A stretch of 64,000 nucleotides of DNA from Punctularia strigosozonata HHB-11173 SS5 (Eukaryota; Basidiomycota; Agaricomycetes; Corticiales; Punctulariaceae). The notes under the pieces are model-generated. The model was not told the DNA's origin. It ran no database searches and worked only from the letters and a program-made list of their open reading frames with translations. The position numbers and the translations under genes are program-made. This document shows positions 1 to 11,335 of this stretch, piece after piece. The stretch's first letter is position 1. Each line of letters opens with the position of its first letter. The stretch lies in the NCBI RefSeq assembly GCF_000264995.1, contig NW_006767437.1, positions 426,158 to 490,157 of the forward strand. Direction: 5' to 3'.

Positions 1-1992
1 CATCCAGCTGTCTTGCGCAATGGTGTGGTGTATGAGCATGAGTGATCTGGTGATGTTGCGGTTCCTCCGGTGGGTGCTAGGGTATATTGAAATCCAGGTG
101 TGATTCGCCCTCGAGTTTCCTAGGAAGTCGAGGTACGGTTCTTGTGCGAGCCCTACTCCGAATTTCGATCTGTTCAATGAGATCAGCCAGTCTTGCTGTG
201 CGGTGTTCGATCGGCACAGATTTTGTGACCAAAAACTTATCGTTCCCCCCTCCGTGTTCGTTTCGTTGGTTGTGTCGTTCATGCCCATCCCGCGCCGCGT
301 CCCGTTTCATCAAACTGTACCGCGTCCCATCCGTCGTGTGGGGTGAGCCAGCCCCCCGTGTCCTTTTGATGGAAGCCGAAGTCGTGCAGTGAGGCCTGTT
401 CTTCCCGTTGCTGTTGCGTCGGAGTTATGCGTTGCGATCTGCCCTGTGTCGTTTTCCCCCATCCGTTGTCTGTCGGCGGCGGTAAGAACCCGCGTTTCTT
501 TCGGTTCACCTCTGTCCATCCGTCTTCGTGTTGCGAGTGATTGCGCTCCCACGTATCCGGAGTGTCGGTGACGAAGAACCTGTAATCGTTTTCAGTGTTC
601 CGTGCTTGGTATTCCCGGTTCTTAGCTTTGAAGGTCGGGCAGTCGTGGCTCCATGACGCGTGTCCTTTTGTTCGGCAGTTGACGCAGTAGTGCTTCTCGC
701 GATCGTTGGCGAGGTCGCAAGCCTTCGTGGCGTGTTCGATGCTGCCGCATGTTCCACAGGTGTCGTGTACTGACTGGCACTGCGCCGCAAAGTGTCTGCC
801 AATGAGCTGGCATTTGTTGCATCTGGTGATTTCTTTGATCAGTCTCCGAACTATGCATCTCTTTCCGCGCACTGTGATTCCGAATCCGATAGCTTCGTTA
901 GCGATCTTCTCTGTGCGCAGACGTTTGTTGCAGGTGTCGTCTGGTTGGGTCTTTGATCCATCTTACTCGGATGATGTCTTGTTCTTCCCAGCTGTTCGCT
1001 CTTGCTACCTTGGTGACCTCGTCGTCGTCGTCGGGGTTGAAGTAGAGCGGTGCGTTTTCTATGAGGACTGCGTATCCGGGTGCTTTGATGGTTGCGCTGT
1101 TTCCAAAGTTCTCAGCCAGTCTCTTGCTTGTGTGCGTACCTCTCGCCCATTTGGCTGCTTCCGCGCTGTTGAGCTCGAGTTCGATGCCTCCGTTGCGCAT
1201 CTTCCTTGCGCTGACGAATCTGGTTCCGTCCGGCATTCCTTCCCCTTCTCCGCCACACATTTCTAGTGCCAGATTTGCCTTGGCGACGAGTTCCTCTTCG
1301 TTCAGAGATTTGATGGATTCCCCTTCGGTGTCGACGATGATGCGGGTGCTGCAAGACATGTTCCTGCGTATGATCTCCGGCCTGGGTCTGTCCTCCGTGT
1401 CGGGTCTTCGTGCTGCTGCCGCTGCGTATGAGCCCGTCGGTGGTGGATTCGTGTTTGCTGTCGAGTGTTGTTGGGAGGCTGTTTGGTTGGTCACCGCTCT
1501 CGTTATGTCCTCGATGGCCCCTCTGGTCTGATCTCGTATGAATTCATCGGCGTCGCCTAGTTGTTCGATTGTCTCTCCTATCTTCATGTCGTGGGTGCGT
1601 AGTTTCTCGATGTGGTCGCCGAGTGTCGTGTTCTGCTCCTTGAGAGTATTCAGTAGCTCCCCCATATCCTTCATTTTCTCTTCCATCCTTTCCGCCATCC
1701 TGTCTCCCCTGCACTCATTTATGAGGTATGCGAACGCACGAAGGTTTGTTGCGAGCCTTGAAAGTGGATCGCCCGCGGCCTGGTGCATCATATCTGCTAT
1801 CGAGTCTAGCGTGACTGTTGTGCGATTCTTAATGTGTCCTCCTTGTTCGAGATAGTCTCTGGCTTCCTGCGCGTTCGTTATCTGCTGGTAATCCCTCAGT
1901 GTAGACTGTTGTGTTGCCGGGTGGGACTCATCTTCCGTTGTAGCAGCACTGCGCCGCGCCGCCGCTCTGGGCGGTTGCGTTCTCGAGCTCAT
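1..1992 (-). mobile_element. Non-LTR retrotransposon (LINE, Tad1-like), ORF1 portion, frame-broken and cut by the window edge
   Basis: The ORF1 (nucleic-acid-binding, gag-like) protein of a fungal LINE starts at 1992 and reads leftwards. The first 364 residues hold a charged, coiled-coil-prone N-terminus and a conserved central domain (about residues 210-350) of the kind that precedes zinc knuckles in fungal jockey/Tad1 elements. Three knuckles follow: CNKCQLIGRHFAAQC, CGTCGSIEHATKAC and a longer C-x2-C-x4-H-x6-C. The reading frame changes twice, near 950 and near 300, so this copy no longer encodes one continuous ORF1; the last segment ends at 77. ORF2 (endonuclease and reverse transcriptase) would lie beyond the left edge and is not seen. 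The 5' end of the element is not delimited. Family assignment rests on ORF1 alone. Confidence 0.8.
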
Positions 1993-2487
1993 TACGAACT
2001 CGGTCTCTCCTTGCTTTCTAAACTAGTCTATGTGTTTGTACGGTGCGTTCTTTAGCAGAAATGTGTAGTTAAAGTGCAGTATGCTACTCTAATTAGGCTC
2101 CGGTGCCACACCCGTTACGAGGTGGTGGTGGTAGCCTGAGAAAAGAGTCCACCAAGTGTTGGGATTTGTGAATACGGGCTACATCATCTGCTTGTCACCT
2201 GCTCCAGCTGGTGCGAACCCTTGCCAGGAATATCAGCTTGGCGCGTTTCCGAAGTGATTGTGTGTTGTCTAAGTATCGTATGTGTTGTAGAGTATACCGT
2301 CCTAGAAAGCCTTGCACTGCTAAGCTGAGGACTGACCACGTGATCATCTGGCGGACTGTCTCCCAGAGTTGCGGGGCAGGTTCGTTTCGCTACGTACTGT
2401 TGCCCGCGTCCTCTATACTATACAAACAGGCGACTCTCTCGCCCTGGCTACTTCACAATCTAACTGGTGTGCGGTCTCTACTATAAG
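1993..2487. other. Intergenic; LINE 5' region and kinase promoter
   Basis: I see no coding region. It should hold the 5' end of the LINE and the upstream region of the kinase. No target-site duplication could be placed because the other end of the element is outside the window. Confidence 0.5.
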
Positions 2488-4966
2488 ATGTCTGACAGCA
2501 GCGAGGATGCCCCGCGAGTAACTCGGCCCCGCCGAACGGATCCTCATCGAATCGGCAACTGGAAGATTGGGCGAGTAATCGGGCAGGGCAGCTCTGGTCA
2601 GCCCTTTGATTGATGGGTGTGATGCTTGCTGATACCTCTCAGGACGCGTACGGGTTGCGCGGAACTCTATCACTGGCCAGCACGCTGCGGTCAAGATCGT
2701 CTCAAAGACATCGGTGTTTAACTCGCGCATGTCTGGCATATGCGAACTAGGCGACGATGCGGACCAAATTCTACTCGGAATACAACGAGAGATTGTTATC
2801 ATGAAGCTCATCGATCATCCGAACATCATGCGGCTCTATGATTTCTGGGAAACGTCTTCGGAACTATTCCTGATCTTGGAGTACGTTGAGGGGGGCGAGC
2901 TCTTCGAGTATCTGTGCAAGAAAGGAGCACTCCCGACTGCAGAGGCTTTAGGCTACTTCCAACAAATCATCTGTGCCGTGGACTACTGCCATAGGTTCAA
3001 GATCGCGCATCGGGATCTCAAACCGGAGAATGTGCTACTGGACAAGGATAAGAACATCAAGATAGCAGACTTTGGTATGGCGGCTTGGCAAGTGCACGAC
3101 AAAAGCGGGCTCCTACGGACGGCTTGTGGCAGCCCCCACTACGCGGCCCCGGAGGTGATACGAGGCGAGGCTTACAACGGTTCTATGTCTGACATCTGGT
3201 CTTGTGGCATCATCCTCTACGCACTGCTCATGGGAAAACTTCCTTTTGACGACGAGGATCTCACCGTGCTCCTGGAGAAGATCAAATCTGGCAAGTACAC
3301 GGTGTCTGCTAGCATGAATCCCCTGGCCAAGGACCTTCTGGCACGGATGCTCGAACTCGACGTCAACAAACGAATCACTATGGATAAAATCCTGCTTCAT
3401 CCTTTCTTCGTGTCTCAGCCACCCAAGCAAACCTGCTCAAGCTCGGTGCCAGGCCTGGATGCTCTCGACCGCCCCGTCGGAGGACTGCTTGACGTCGACC
3501 CTGAAATCCTCCGGAATCTCTGTACTCTCTGGCACGAATCCTCTAAGGCGGAAGTTCTTGAGCGGCTCGCAAGCGACGAACAAAACCTCGAGAAAGACAT
3601 TTACCGTCTCCTCGTCGAAAGCCGAACGAGACTCCACAGGGAAAGGAACCCGCTACCCGGTGGTAAGACCCTAGACAATCCGAAGACCAGGAGGACGAGG
3701 ACAAAGGATAAAGAGCCTCCCGAATCTGTGCCTCAAGAGCCGTTGACTAATCCTGATGACCTCCGACCTCGTGCTGCCCCTCCGACACCTCGCAAATCGG
3801 CCGAAAAGTACGTCGCTATGCCCTCATTCGACAGTTTCGTCCAGGTAGCCAACCTTGAGCTCGCCGACGGTGGAAACGCCCAATCTTCCCCTCGCCCAAG
3901 GCAATCCCCAGGTCCTACCAAGCTTGCGCCCTCTGTGCCCGTGAGCGTGGGGCCTTCGTCTTCGTCGCTGTTCTTCTCTGGACCAGCGTTCCCGCGGATT
4001 GGCGACCTATCCTTGACTGTTGATCCTCCCAGTACTCCCATGCTGCATTCCACGCCTGTTTCTGCTACGTCACCTGTCTGGAACGAGATTGACCAGGCGC
4101 CTTTGTTCATCCCGGACATGCAGGATGAGAAGATAAACGACTTTCTCCAGCAGATCGTCGAGAATTTACGTGCCATGGATGGAGGGACCCCTCCCGAGAA
4201 AGACGGACACAAGAGCACCGCTTCCGATCCTGGGCATGTTACATCTTCACCGCGCATTGAACGGCTTCAACCTCTCAACGCTAGCTCAGACAATTCCTGG
4301 GAAGCCTTGTGCTTCCACGAATCTGAACTTGAGGAATTCGAATTTCCGCCCAGCATAAATGCGAACAAGGAGAATCGATTCAACCCACGCCGTGCTGATA
4401 CCAAAGCAAAATCGCCCAGGCTTCGCGCTGCTCTTGCCCCGAAGCCTCGTCAGATAAAGATCGTCGAGCCTGCTCACGGTCCCCCATCGAAACTGAGAAG
4501 GAAAGCCGCGCTCCTGTCTGGCGACAAAGGGCGTACGCGATCAGAATCGCCCCCGCGGGCGAATTGGTTCATCAACCCCTTTCGGCATAAGTCCGCGCCC
4601 TATACACTGCTATCCATGGTGGACAAGCACGATACATTCACCGAATGCAGGCGCATCCTTCTCTCCATGGGCGTCGATGTAGTTGAACAGTTCTCCGATC
4701 CCGTGAGCTCTGATTTCATGCTCCATTGCCGCTTGAAGGAGATCAGAGATGCTTCGAGCCTGGCCGTCGTACTCAAAACCGTCACGTTCAAAATCGAGAT
4801 GCATCGACCAACTTCGGCGCAGAAAGCGGCAGGATATGAGGTAGAGCTGGCGATCATCCAGGAGAAAGGCGCCTCTAGCACCCTTAAATGTATATTGAAC
4901 CGGCTCAGGAGGGAATGGAATTTGGATGCGGTGGACAGGCGTCGATTGCAGGCAATCGGCAGTTGA
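2488..4966 (+). CDS. Nim1/Gin4/Hsl1-type serine/threonine protein kinase
   Basis: Two exons, 2488-2596 and 2643-4966, join in phase to give 810 residues. The ATG at 2488 opens directly into the kinase domain. Visible motifs are the glycine loop (GRVIGQGSSG), the ATP-binding Lys in AVKIVSK, the catalytic loop HRDLKPEN near residue 157, ADFGMA, and the activation segment ending YAAPEV. The Thr of LRTACGSP is the expected target of an activating kinase. A long, low-complexity, Ser/Pro-rich middle follows. The last 120 residues resemble the C-terminal membrane- or phospholipid-binding KA1-like domain of fungal septin-associated Nim1 kinases. Members of this family couple septin assembly and bud-neck morphogenesis to mitotic entry through Swe1/Wee1. 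Which of Gin4, Kcc4 or Hsl1 is closest cannot be decided by eye. Confidence 0.88.
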
Positions 4967-5324
4967 CACGTCTTGACCAATCGAGTCTTGTCCTCGAACT
5001 GTGTTGTAATGTTTGTGACACCACTGCTCGCTATACCACCACATGCCATTCTCTCTGTACTTCATCTGATATCATACTATGCTGCCGAACCTCGGGACGA
5101 CCAAACTCACGCGTGATTGTAAGGAACCGGTGCATATAGATACTTCATCATGCTCATCAATCGCAACGTGCGCGTGCTGAAGGAGAACACGTTGCTATGG
5201 CGGAGAGCGCTGGACTAATGCAGCTGAGGATAACGAATTGACGATCAAAAGGCCAGAGGCCGTGACATGAAAATATCCAAATTGGGTGGTTATTATCGCA
5301 GGCAAGTTGTGTACGCTATTTCCA
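4967..5324. other. Intergenic between convergent genes
   Basis: Short 3'-3' interval between the kinase and the first P450. I see no coding potential or RNA gene. Confidence 0.5.
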
Positions 5325-7194
5325 TCAATCCACATTGCGCCGCCTCAGTCGTACCCAGTCATGAGTGGGCTTATGCATAAGCTTCTCCGTGGTCTGTAGC
5401 ACAAGGGACTGGGGAGTGATGTCGTATCGCTGGAGTAACGTGGCCACGATCATCTTCAGCTCAAGTATGGCAAGGCTATAAATCCGTCATGAGCATGTAA
5501 AACGATATTATGCATTGATATCGACCTTTTGCCAAGGCAGCCTCTGGTACCCGAGCTGAATGCCATGAAGTACTTGGTGAGGGACGGATCTTCTATCCAG
5601 CGCTCGGGTCTGAATACGTCTGCATCTTCTCCCCAGGCTGCACGATCGCGAGACATGGTCCACGTAGGCACAGATACATCGGTCTATTCCGTGCAGGGGA
5701 AGGTCAGCTCACGTCGACGCGCACCCCACGGCGAGGGTGGAGGAGACGTACACCTGGCGGGAAGTAGTAGTCCCGGTACGTGAGACCCCCCTCCGGTACA
5801 ATCCGAGGCAAGCCCATTCCGGTTGGTGAGTGCAGGCGGATAGCCTCATGGATGCATGCGTTCAGGTAGGGTAGATCGTTCAGATCCGATGTAGGGCCCT
5901 GGAGGCCCCCTGGAGAGAGCGCCTCATCGAGCTCTTCCCTGAGTTTGGCAAGTGGTCGAGGGTTGACTGACAGCGCATGGATGATTGCCGTGATGGCATT
6001 CGAAGTCGCGTCTGTGCCAGCGATTCTGGTCAAACCATGATTAGAGCCGAACCTTCGTCAGTGGCATGACTGAGCTTACAGCAGAGTCAGCGCCTCAGAT
6101 GTAAGCTCCTCCACGTCCAGATGGTTTTTGTATTCCATGTGGGCTGCAATGAGATGACCCAGGATGTCACTCTTGGCATCGTCGCTGCCACTTGCGAGTC
6201 GTTGCTTGATGCACATCCGGGCGATGTCGCGCAACTCGTCGCTGCTCTTGCTACCCTTCTGGAAGAATGGATCCGGGATGAGGCGTGCAATGTACGCAAG
6301 AGCGGGCGCCCAGCCAATAACGGTCAGGTAATGCTCGCGCTGCCAGAAGGATTCAGTATCGAGGGTAAACAGCGATTGCGCGCTCGTTGAGGACTTACCA
6401 CGTCCGTGTTCTCTATGGCGCCTTTCGGTGATCCTGCCTGGAGAACGTCGGATTCCTGGAGACAGGCGAGTCAGATGTGTATGGTGGTATCGTAGTGAGT
6501 GACGTTACCTTCTCCAACATGCCGAGTGGCGTCCCAAAAGCCAGCGTCGACATGATGTCAAAGACGAGGTAGTTTGACCAGATGAGCATGTCGATTGGGG
6601 CCTTGTCAGGCTCGCCAGGCAGCGCAGCTCGCTTGTCGAGTTTCACCAGCAGTTCCTCAAGGAACCGATGGACCGTTGTCGTATACGACCGAATCGTTTT
6701 AGGCGCAAATGCACCAGAATAATTACGACGCTTCTGTGCGTGCTCTTGCTTGTCCCGAGTGCTGAAGATGGACGGCTTCTCGGACAGGAAGGCGTCGTAA
6801 AACGGCGACTTGTTGAAGGCCGCCATGCCTTGACCGTAGATAGAGGGTAATAGACTCATGTCTGCGATCGAGACATGGTTCGGCGAGATCCTCACGACAG
6901 GTCCATATGTCTGTATTCAACATCAGCAACAATGGACTTTGGAGGAGACATAGCATAATAGACCTTATGGACAGCATGGATGGCTTTGTAACGGATGCCG
7001 AAGCGTGTGTAGAACGCCTGCCATAGGTTCGACCAACGAGCAAGGAGCGGTCCAGGGACCTTTTGCAAGGGGTCGCGGCTGACGGCGACGATATAGCCAA
7101 CAACTACAGCGGGGAGAAAGACCAGCCAGGTGTAGTCCTGCATGGCCTCAGGCAGGTTGTGTGTTGCTGAGGAAAATAGGGTGGAGTTCTGCAT
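5325..7194 (-). CDS. Cytochrome P450 resembling CYP53 (benzoate 4-monooxygenase type)
   Basis: Seven phase-compatible exons (7194-6964, 6910-6509, 6455-6399, 6339-6080, 6025-5752, 5683-5526, 5475-5325) give 510 residues, the normal P450 length. An N-terminal hydrophobic anchor is followed by a Pro-rich hinge (KVPGPLLARW). The I-helix reads AGTDATSNAI, the ExxR motif is in HEAIRLHS, the PERF-type motif is FRPERW and the haem loop is FSSGTRGCLG with the Cys ligand. The N-terminal block around VRISPNHVSIAD resembles CYP53 benzoate para-hydroxylases, which hydroxylate aromatic acids in the ER. It lies 573 bp downstream of the second P450 on the same strand and near the PKS, so it may be a tailoring enzyme or an independent detoxification gene. 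Subfamily is an estimate. Confidence 0.88.
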
Positions 7195-7767
7195 GGCGGA
7201 GGGGCTCGGGGGCTCCCACCAGTAACCATCGGTCAGAATTCATGGTGGTCCTTAGCAAGCTCCGTCGTGAATTCGGAATTGGAGGTGTGACGGTTGAGAT
7301 GGTCGGATCATTTCTTATCCGGGGACCTGCGTCAATTTCCAGTCCCGATGGCATCTGGGAAGAAGCACGGTAGCTCGCTGCGCGTTCCGAGCCGGCTCAT
7401 GTTGGACGTCGGTTCAGCTGACAATGGAATCTTGATTTCTAATATTGTCCGCCTGGGACGGTACCAGCTGATTGGGAGCACACCATGAAACTTTTCAAGC
7501 ACAGAGCGCCCTCAAGGCCTAATCACCACTGATCGTCGTCATCCCGCTCCTCCCGGTAGTCAAGTATAGAATCAATATTCTGGGGCTCAGACGGCGTCGA
7601 GGGAAGCCGTGATCTTTACCTCGATGGCCACTACAAACAATGCCTGACACGCGCCACCGCCAAGCCCCAAGCCAGCGTCAAACGAAAGGAGGACGAGCCA
7701 GAACAAATGAATAAGAAACAATGATAGCTACGCTGCGTAAACAACACACGGTTAAAACTCCCGTAGC
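7195..7767. other. Intergenic between the two minus-strand P450 genes
   Basis: Holds the promoter of the CYP53-like gene and the 3' end of the next P450. No gene is visible. Confidence 0.5.
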
Positions 7768-9851
7768 CTAAGCCCTTGGCGTCAGAACGACCGGCATCGG
7801 GCCGCGCGTAGCCGTGAAGTAGTCTCCGATTTTCTCCTCCCATTCATTCGCGTTCCAACCATCGGCGAAGCGGAGTTGGAAGGTATGCAAAACGAGGCAG
7901 ACAACCATCTTCATCTCCATCGTGGCGAATTTCTTTGCGACGCACATAGCAGGTCCGAACGAGAACGGGATGAAGGCTCTAGTTTCGAGAATGATCGAGT
8001 TGGGGTCCTTGTACTCCACGACCTCGTTCGATTTTCGCTGCGCGTGGTCCAGCCAGCGGTCGGGCCAGAAGCCTTCGGGAGCTGGCCAGAAATAGCGAGG
8101 GTCACGTTGGATCGAGTAGGTATTGCTATTGAAAACGGCGCTCGGTTAGACAGCCCACGTTGATGGCAGATAGCAGCAGCGAAAACGCACATTTGGACCT
8201 GCGTTCCCTTGGGAATCCAGCTGCTAGTAGCGTCAGAATGAACGAGTGCTTAGGAGACAGACATCCACGTACTGGGTTCCCGCCATCTTGCCGTCAGTGT
8301 ACTGCGTACTGCGCTGCGCGCCACTAGGTACCGGTGGCTGCAAGCGGAGAGTTTCGTTGCTGTCCGTAAGAAATCCAGTTAACGAGCATTACTACCCTTA
8401 TCCGCCGAATCGACTCACATAACGGCTTCGAGATATGGCAGCTCGCTTTGTTTAGCAACATCTGTTGCCGGTGTTCCACGAGGGAACGCGGCATCGATTT
8501 CCGCTTGCAGACGCTCGTAGCATGATGGGTGCCGTAAGAGGAACCAAAATATGTTCGACATCACATGGGAAGTCGTGTCGCTCCCTGTCACGCATCGTCA
8601 GTTATACCATCATATGCAGAGGACCGCCTAGAAGCTTACCGGCCGCTATGGCTAGAATACCGTCACTGAGAGCCTCCTCGAGAATCGGCGGGTGGGGTTC
8701 AACGCCAGCCTCATCGAACTAAATCGCGTGTTTTTGAGCGACGATCGACTGAGAAAACGAGAGGCGTACGATATAATGGAACAAGTCCTTCCGGAGCGAA
8801 CCTTGCTTGCGACGCAGGTCGGCGCGATTGATCGCGAAATCTCTGAACTTGGAGTTTCCGAACTTGGGAAGTTTGGCAAGGTAGCGGAACAGCCACGGAA
8901 CGTGACCAGTCATAGACGTAGACTGGGTGCCCTTCTCGATCAGGTGCAGAATATTGCCCTGGTCACCGTCCCTCATCATCTCGAAGCCGCCACCGAACCT
9001 GCAGGTAATCCGCTAAGTGATTGCAATGGACGGCAGTCAGGCCAACTTACGCCATGTCACCCATGAGATCGAATGAGAAGTAGCTTATCCACCGAGCGAG
9101 ATTGACAGGGTTGTTCTGCTTTCGCAAACCATCAATGAGCTGAAGAGCTCGGCTTTCAAGAATCTCTTCATAGCCCTTCAGCGACGCCGAGCTGAACCCG
9201 CGGTTCCAGGGCTTGCGGCGACGTGAATGTTCAGCGGGGTTGCGTTCTCCAATCAAGCTAGTGGTGGCGCCGGGAGGGACACGCCCATCCCAAACTGTAG
9301 GCAGTGTCAGCGAGAGCACGTCGGGGCGATTGCGGGCAACGACGTACGAGGACCCTTAGGTAAACCGGTGGTGCCCAAGATAGGTTGGATGGCATCGACG
9401 TCGCAGATGGATAATTCGTTGGGGCCGGTCCGGACCCAAGTGCCAAACTGCCTATGCATATGTTGATAGAAGAAGTGCTGTTTGCCTTGAGACGTGATGT
9501 GCATCATCCAGAATTTGCTGAGTTTGTTCAGAATCGGTCCGGGGTACCGCGCCAAAGGGTGGAACGGCGAGACACGATAAAGTAGTACCGACGCGCCGAG
9601 GACTCCGTAGAACTCAAGAAACAGTAGGGGCCATGCGAGGGCGATACCAGCGTACTTCAACGCAAGGCCAGTGGTGACTGGGACGCCGAGCAGCAACGCC
9701 GACAGCGGCCATGCTTTCTCACATTCGAAGCGATTGAAGATGGCGTGCACCGCCTGAAACGAAGGGGTGTGAGCCTAATGCTACAGGAGGGTAGGAGGTG
9801 TTCTACCATAGCGGCGCCTGCGACGGCCACCACGTTGTCCTCCAAACGCAT
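7768..9851 (-). CDS. Cytochrome P450 (second cluster P450)
   Basis: Nine exons (9851-9807, 9753-9348, 9294-9051, 8998-8770, 8718-8640, 8584-8419, 8359-8273, 8223-8191, 8125-7768) give about 548 residues. The short first exon is needed for a normal start: its 15 residues join in phase to a hydrophobic stretch typical of fungal P450s with several N-terminal membrane helices. Motifs are AGSDTTSHV (I-helix), NETLRLQP (ExxR), FWPDRW, and a haem loop FSFGPAMCVAKKFA. The usual Arg of the haem loop is Ala here and the Gly two residues after Cys is also Ala, as in some basidiomycete families. The exact acceptor of exon 8 has an alternative three bases away. It is oriented head to head with the PKS, so shared regulation is plausible. 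Confidence 0.88.
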
Positions 9852-10359
9852 GTTGGGTCGTTTGGAAAGTGGGAATCACCAGAGTCGGGTCGCGCAGGTT
9901 AAGACAACACCCCCAGAATCCGGTGGCAGAAGCGACGATTCTGGAATCGGACCGATAGGATAGACAACGAGCGGCGACATGGGCTCTTTGAGAAATATCT
10001 ACAAGAAGTCGTAGCAATTCACCGGCATCAGGGAACGAGGAAGCTCGTCCAGGGACGACGGATCTGAAATTCTGGACGGACGTTACCACTCCGGCAAGCA
10101 CTGAATCCGTTCTGAGCCAGCTCAGCTGTACCTATCAAGCTTCACTCGGAAGTTTGAGCATGATGACCTCCGGGATGATCGCAGCAGAATTGAAGGTGAG
10201 GCTGGGCATCGCTCCAAGTACGTACCCGAGGGCCACGGGAAGCGCTATCCATGACTGCGCCGTGATCGCGGTATGTAAGCTTGAGTCACAAAGCGAATCT
10301 ACGTGTCTATACGCGATCTAGTTAGGCTGCGAAGTAACTGAGTGTAAGCGTATAGGTAG
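9852..10359. promoter_or_regulatory. Upstream region of the P450-2 gene
   Basis: This is the divergent interval between the P450 and the PKS side of the cluster. I see no supported gene. A short open frame from 10159 was considered but not called. Confidence 0.4.
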
Positions 10360-11276
10360 TTAATCAGCAATGAGCGCTGAAGACAAATTGGCGCGCAAGT
10401 GACTGGTCCTCACCATTTGCATCACGAATGTCACGTCACCCTCTTGCTGACGACCACCGCCTGCCGACCCAGTGCATATCTTGGAAGTTCGAACACCAGT
10501 CGGCACGGCCTCGCGTAGACTCGCATGTACCGACGGCGATGCACCCTGCCTGGGCTTCGTGTGCGAGTGGGTGATGGCCCCACCAACTCCATGTGGATCG
10601 CTGGCGCTTTTCCAATTGTCCGCCTGGGTCGTTCGCAAAGATGTCCCATCGTGGATGGCATCCGTGATTGAGGGTGGGCATTCACTTTGAATCTCCGGCT
10701 GGGCGCTTCCAGAACAACTCACGATGTTGCAGTGCTGTGTGCATTGCTTCCGGGCTCTGCGGACATGACGCACGCGGACGCGATTACCTCCAAAGACAAC
10801 CCAATTGGATGGCTCGGAGCATCAACTTCGTCAGGGACTATGCGACTTCCATCGTCGGGCATAGTGACCGCGGATGCTGCATCGATCACCGTTCGGTACG
10901 AACTCCCTTTACATCGTGAAAACCGCTGCTATGTGGTGCACGTAAGCAAACTTTCGGGCTGAATGGGAAATTACTTGCCATCAGGTTTCAACTCCTCGGC
11001 ATATCCACTCGCTTCTCGAAACGCGGAAGTATCCGCCCGTGGATGAGAAATCCACTCGGTAGTTTTGCGCAAGTCCTGTCCAAGATAAGCTGGAGTAATC
11101 AAATGCCGTAGTGTGACACAAGCCAGTTGGTCGACGCTCGGATCATCGGAAAGGGACGTATTCCAGCTTAAGATCGCTACCGGCATCTCCGGGAAATCGC
11201 CTTCGCATTGCTGAGACTGCGGGACTGGTGCTGTGAGGGAATCAGTGCGGGGCATCTGAAGTTCCCCGCCCTTCAT
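10360..11276 (-). CDS. Possible unrecognised small gene between P450-2 and the PKS
   Basis: A minus-strand frame from an ATG at 11276 (or 11255) codes about 100 residues that look protein-like, including SDDPSVDQLACVTL and EWISHPRADTSAFREA. It can be extended in phase through a possible GC-AG intron near 10969-10898 into a segment reading SSYRTVIDAASAVTMPDDG. Left of about 10770 all three minus frames are open and I cannot choose between them. I recognise no family. The putative start lies only 60 bp from the PKS start on the other strand. It may be a real orphan gene, a decayed gene, or chance open frames; splice sites and 3' end are uncertain. Confidence 0.3.
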
Positions 11277-11335
11277 ATAGGCAGTGCGTGAACGGAGCTC
11301 GCCATCTTTACGCCAATCGCGACATCGTGACCACC

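Noticed and set aside
10159-10323. Short plus frame starting MMTSGMIAAELK, considered as a PKS N-terminus
   Set aside because: The KS domain has a complete start at 11336 with strong context, and no splice path links the two without crossing stops.
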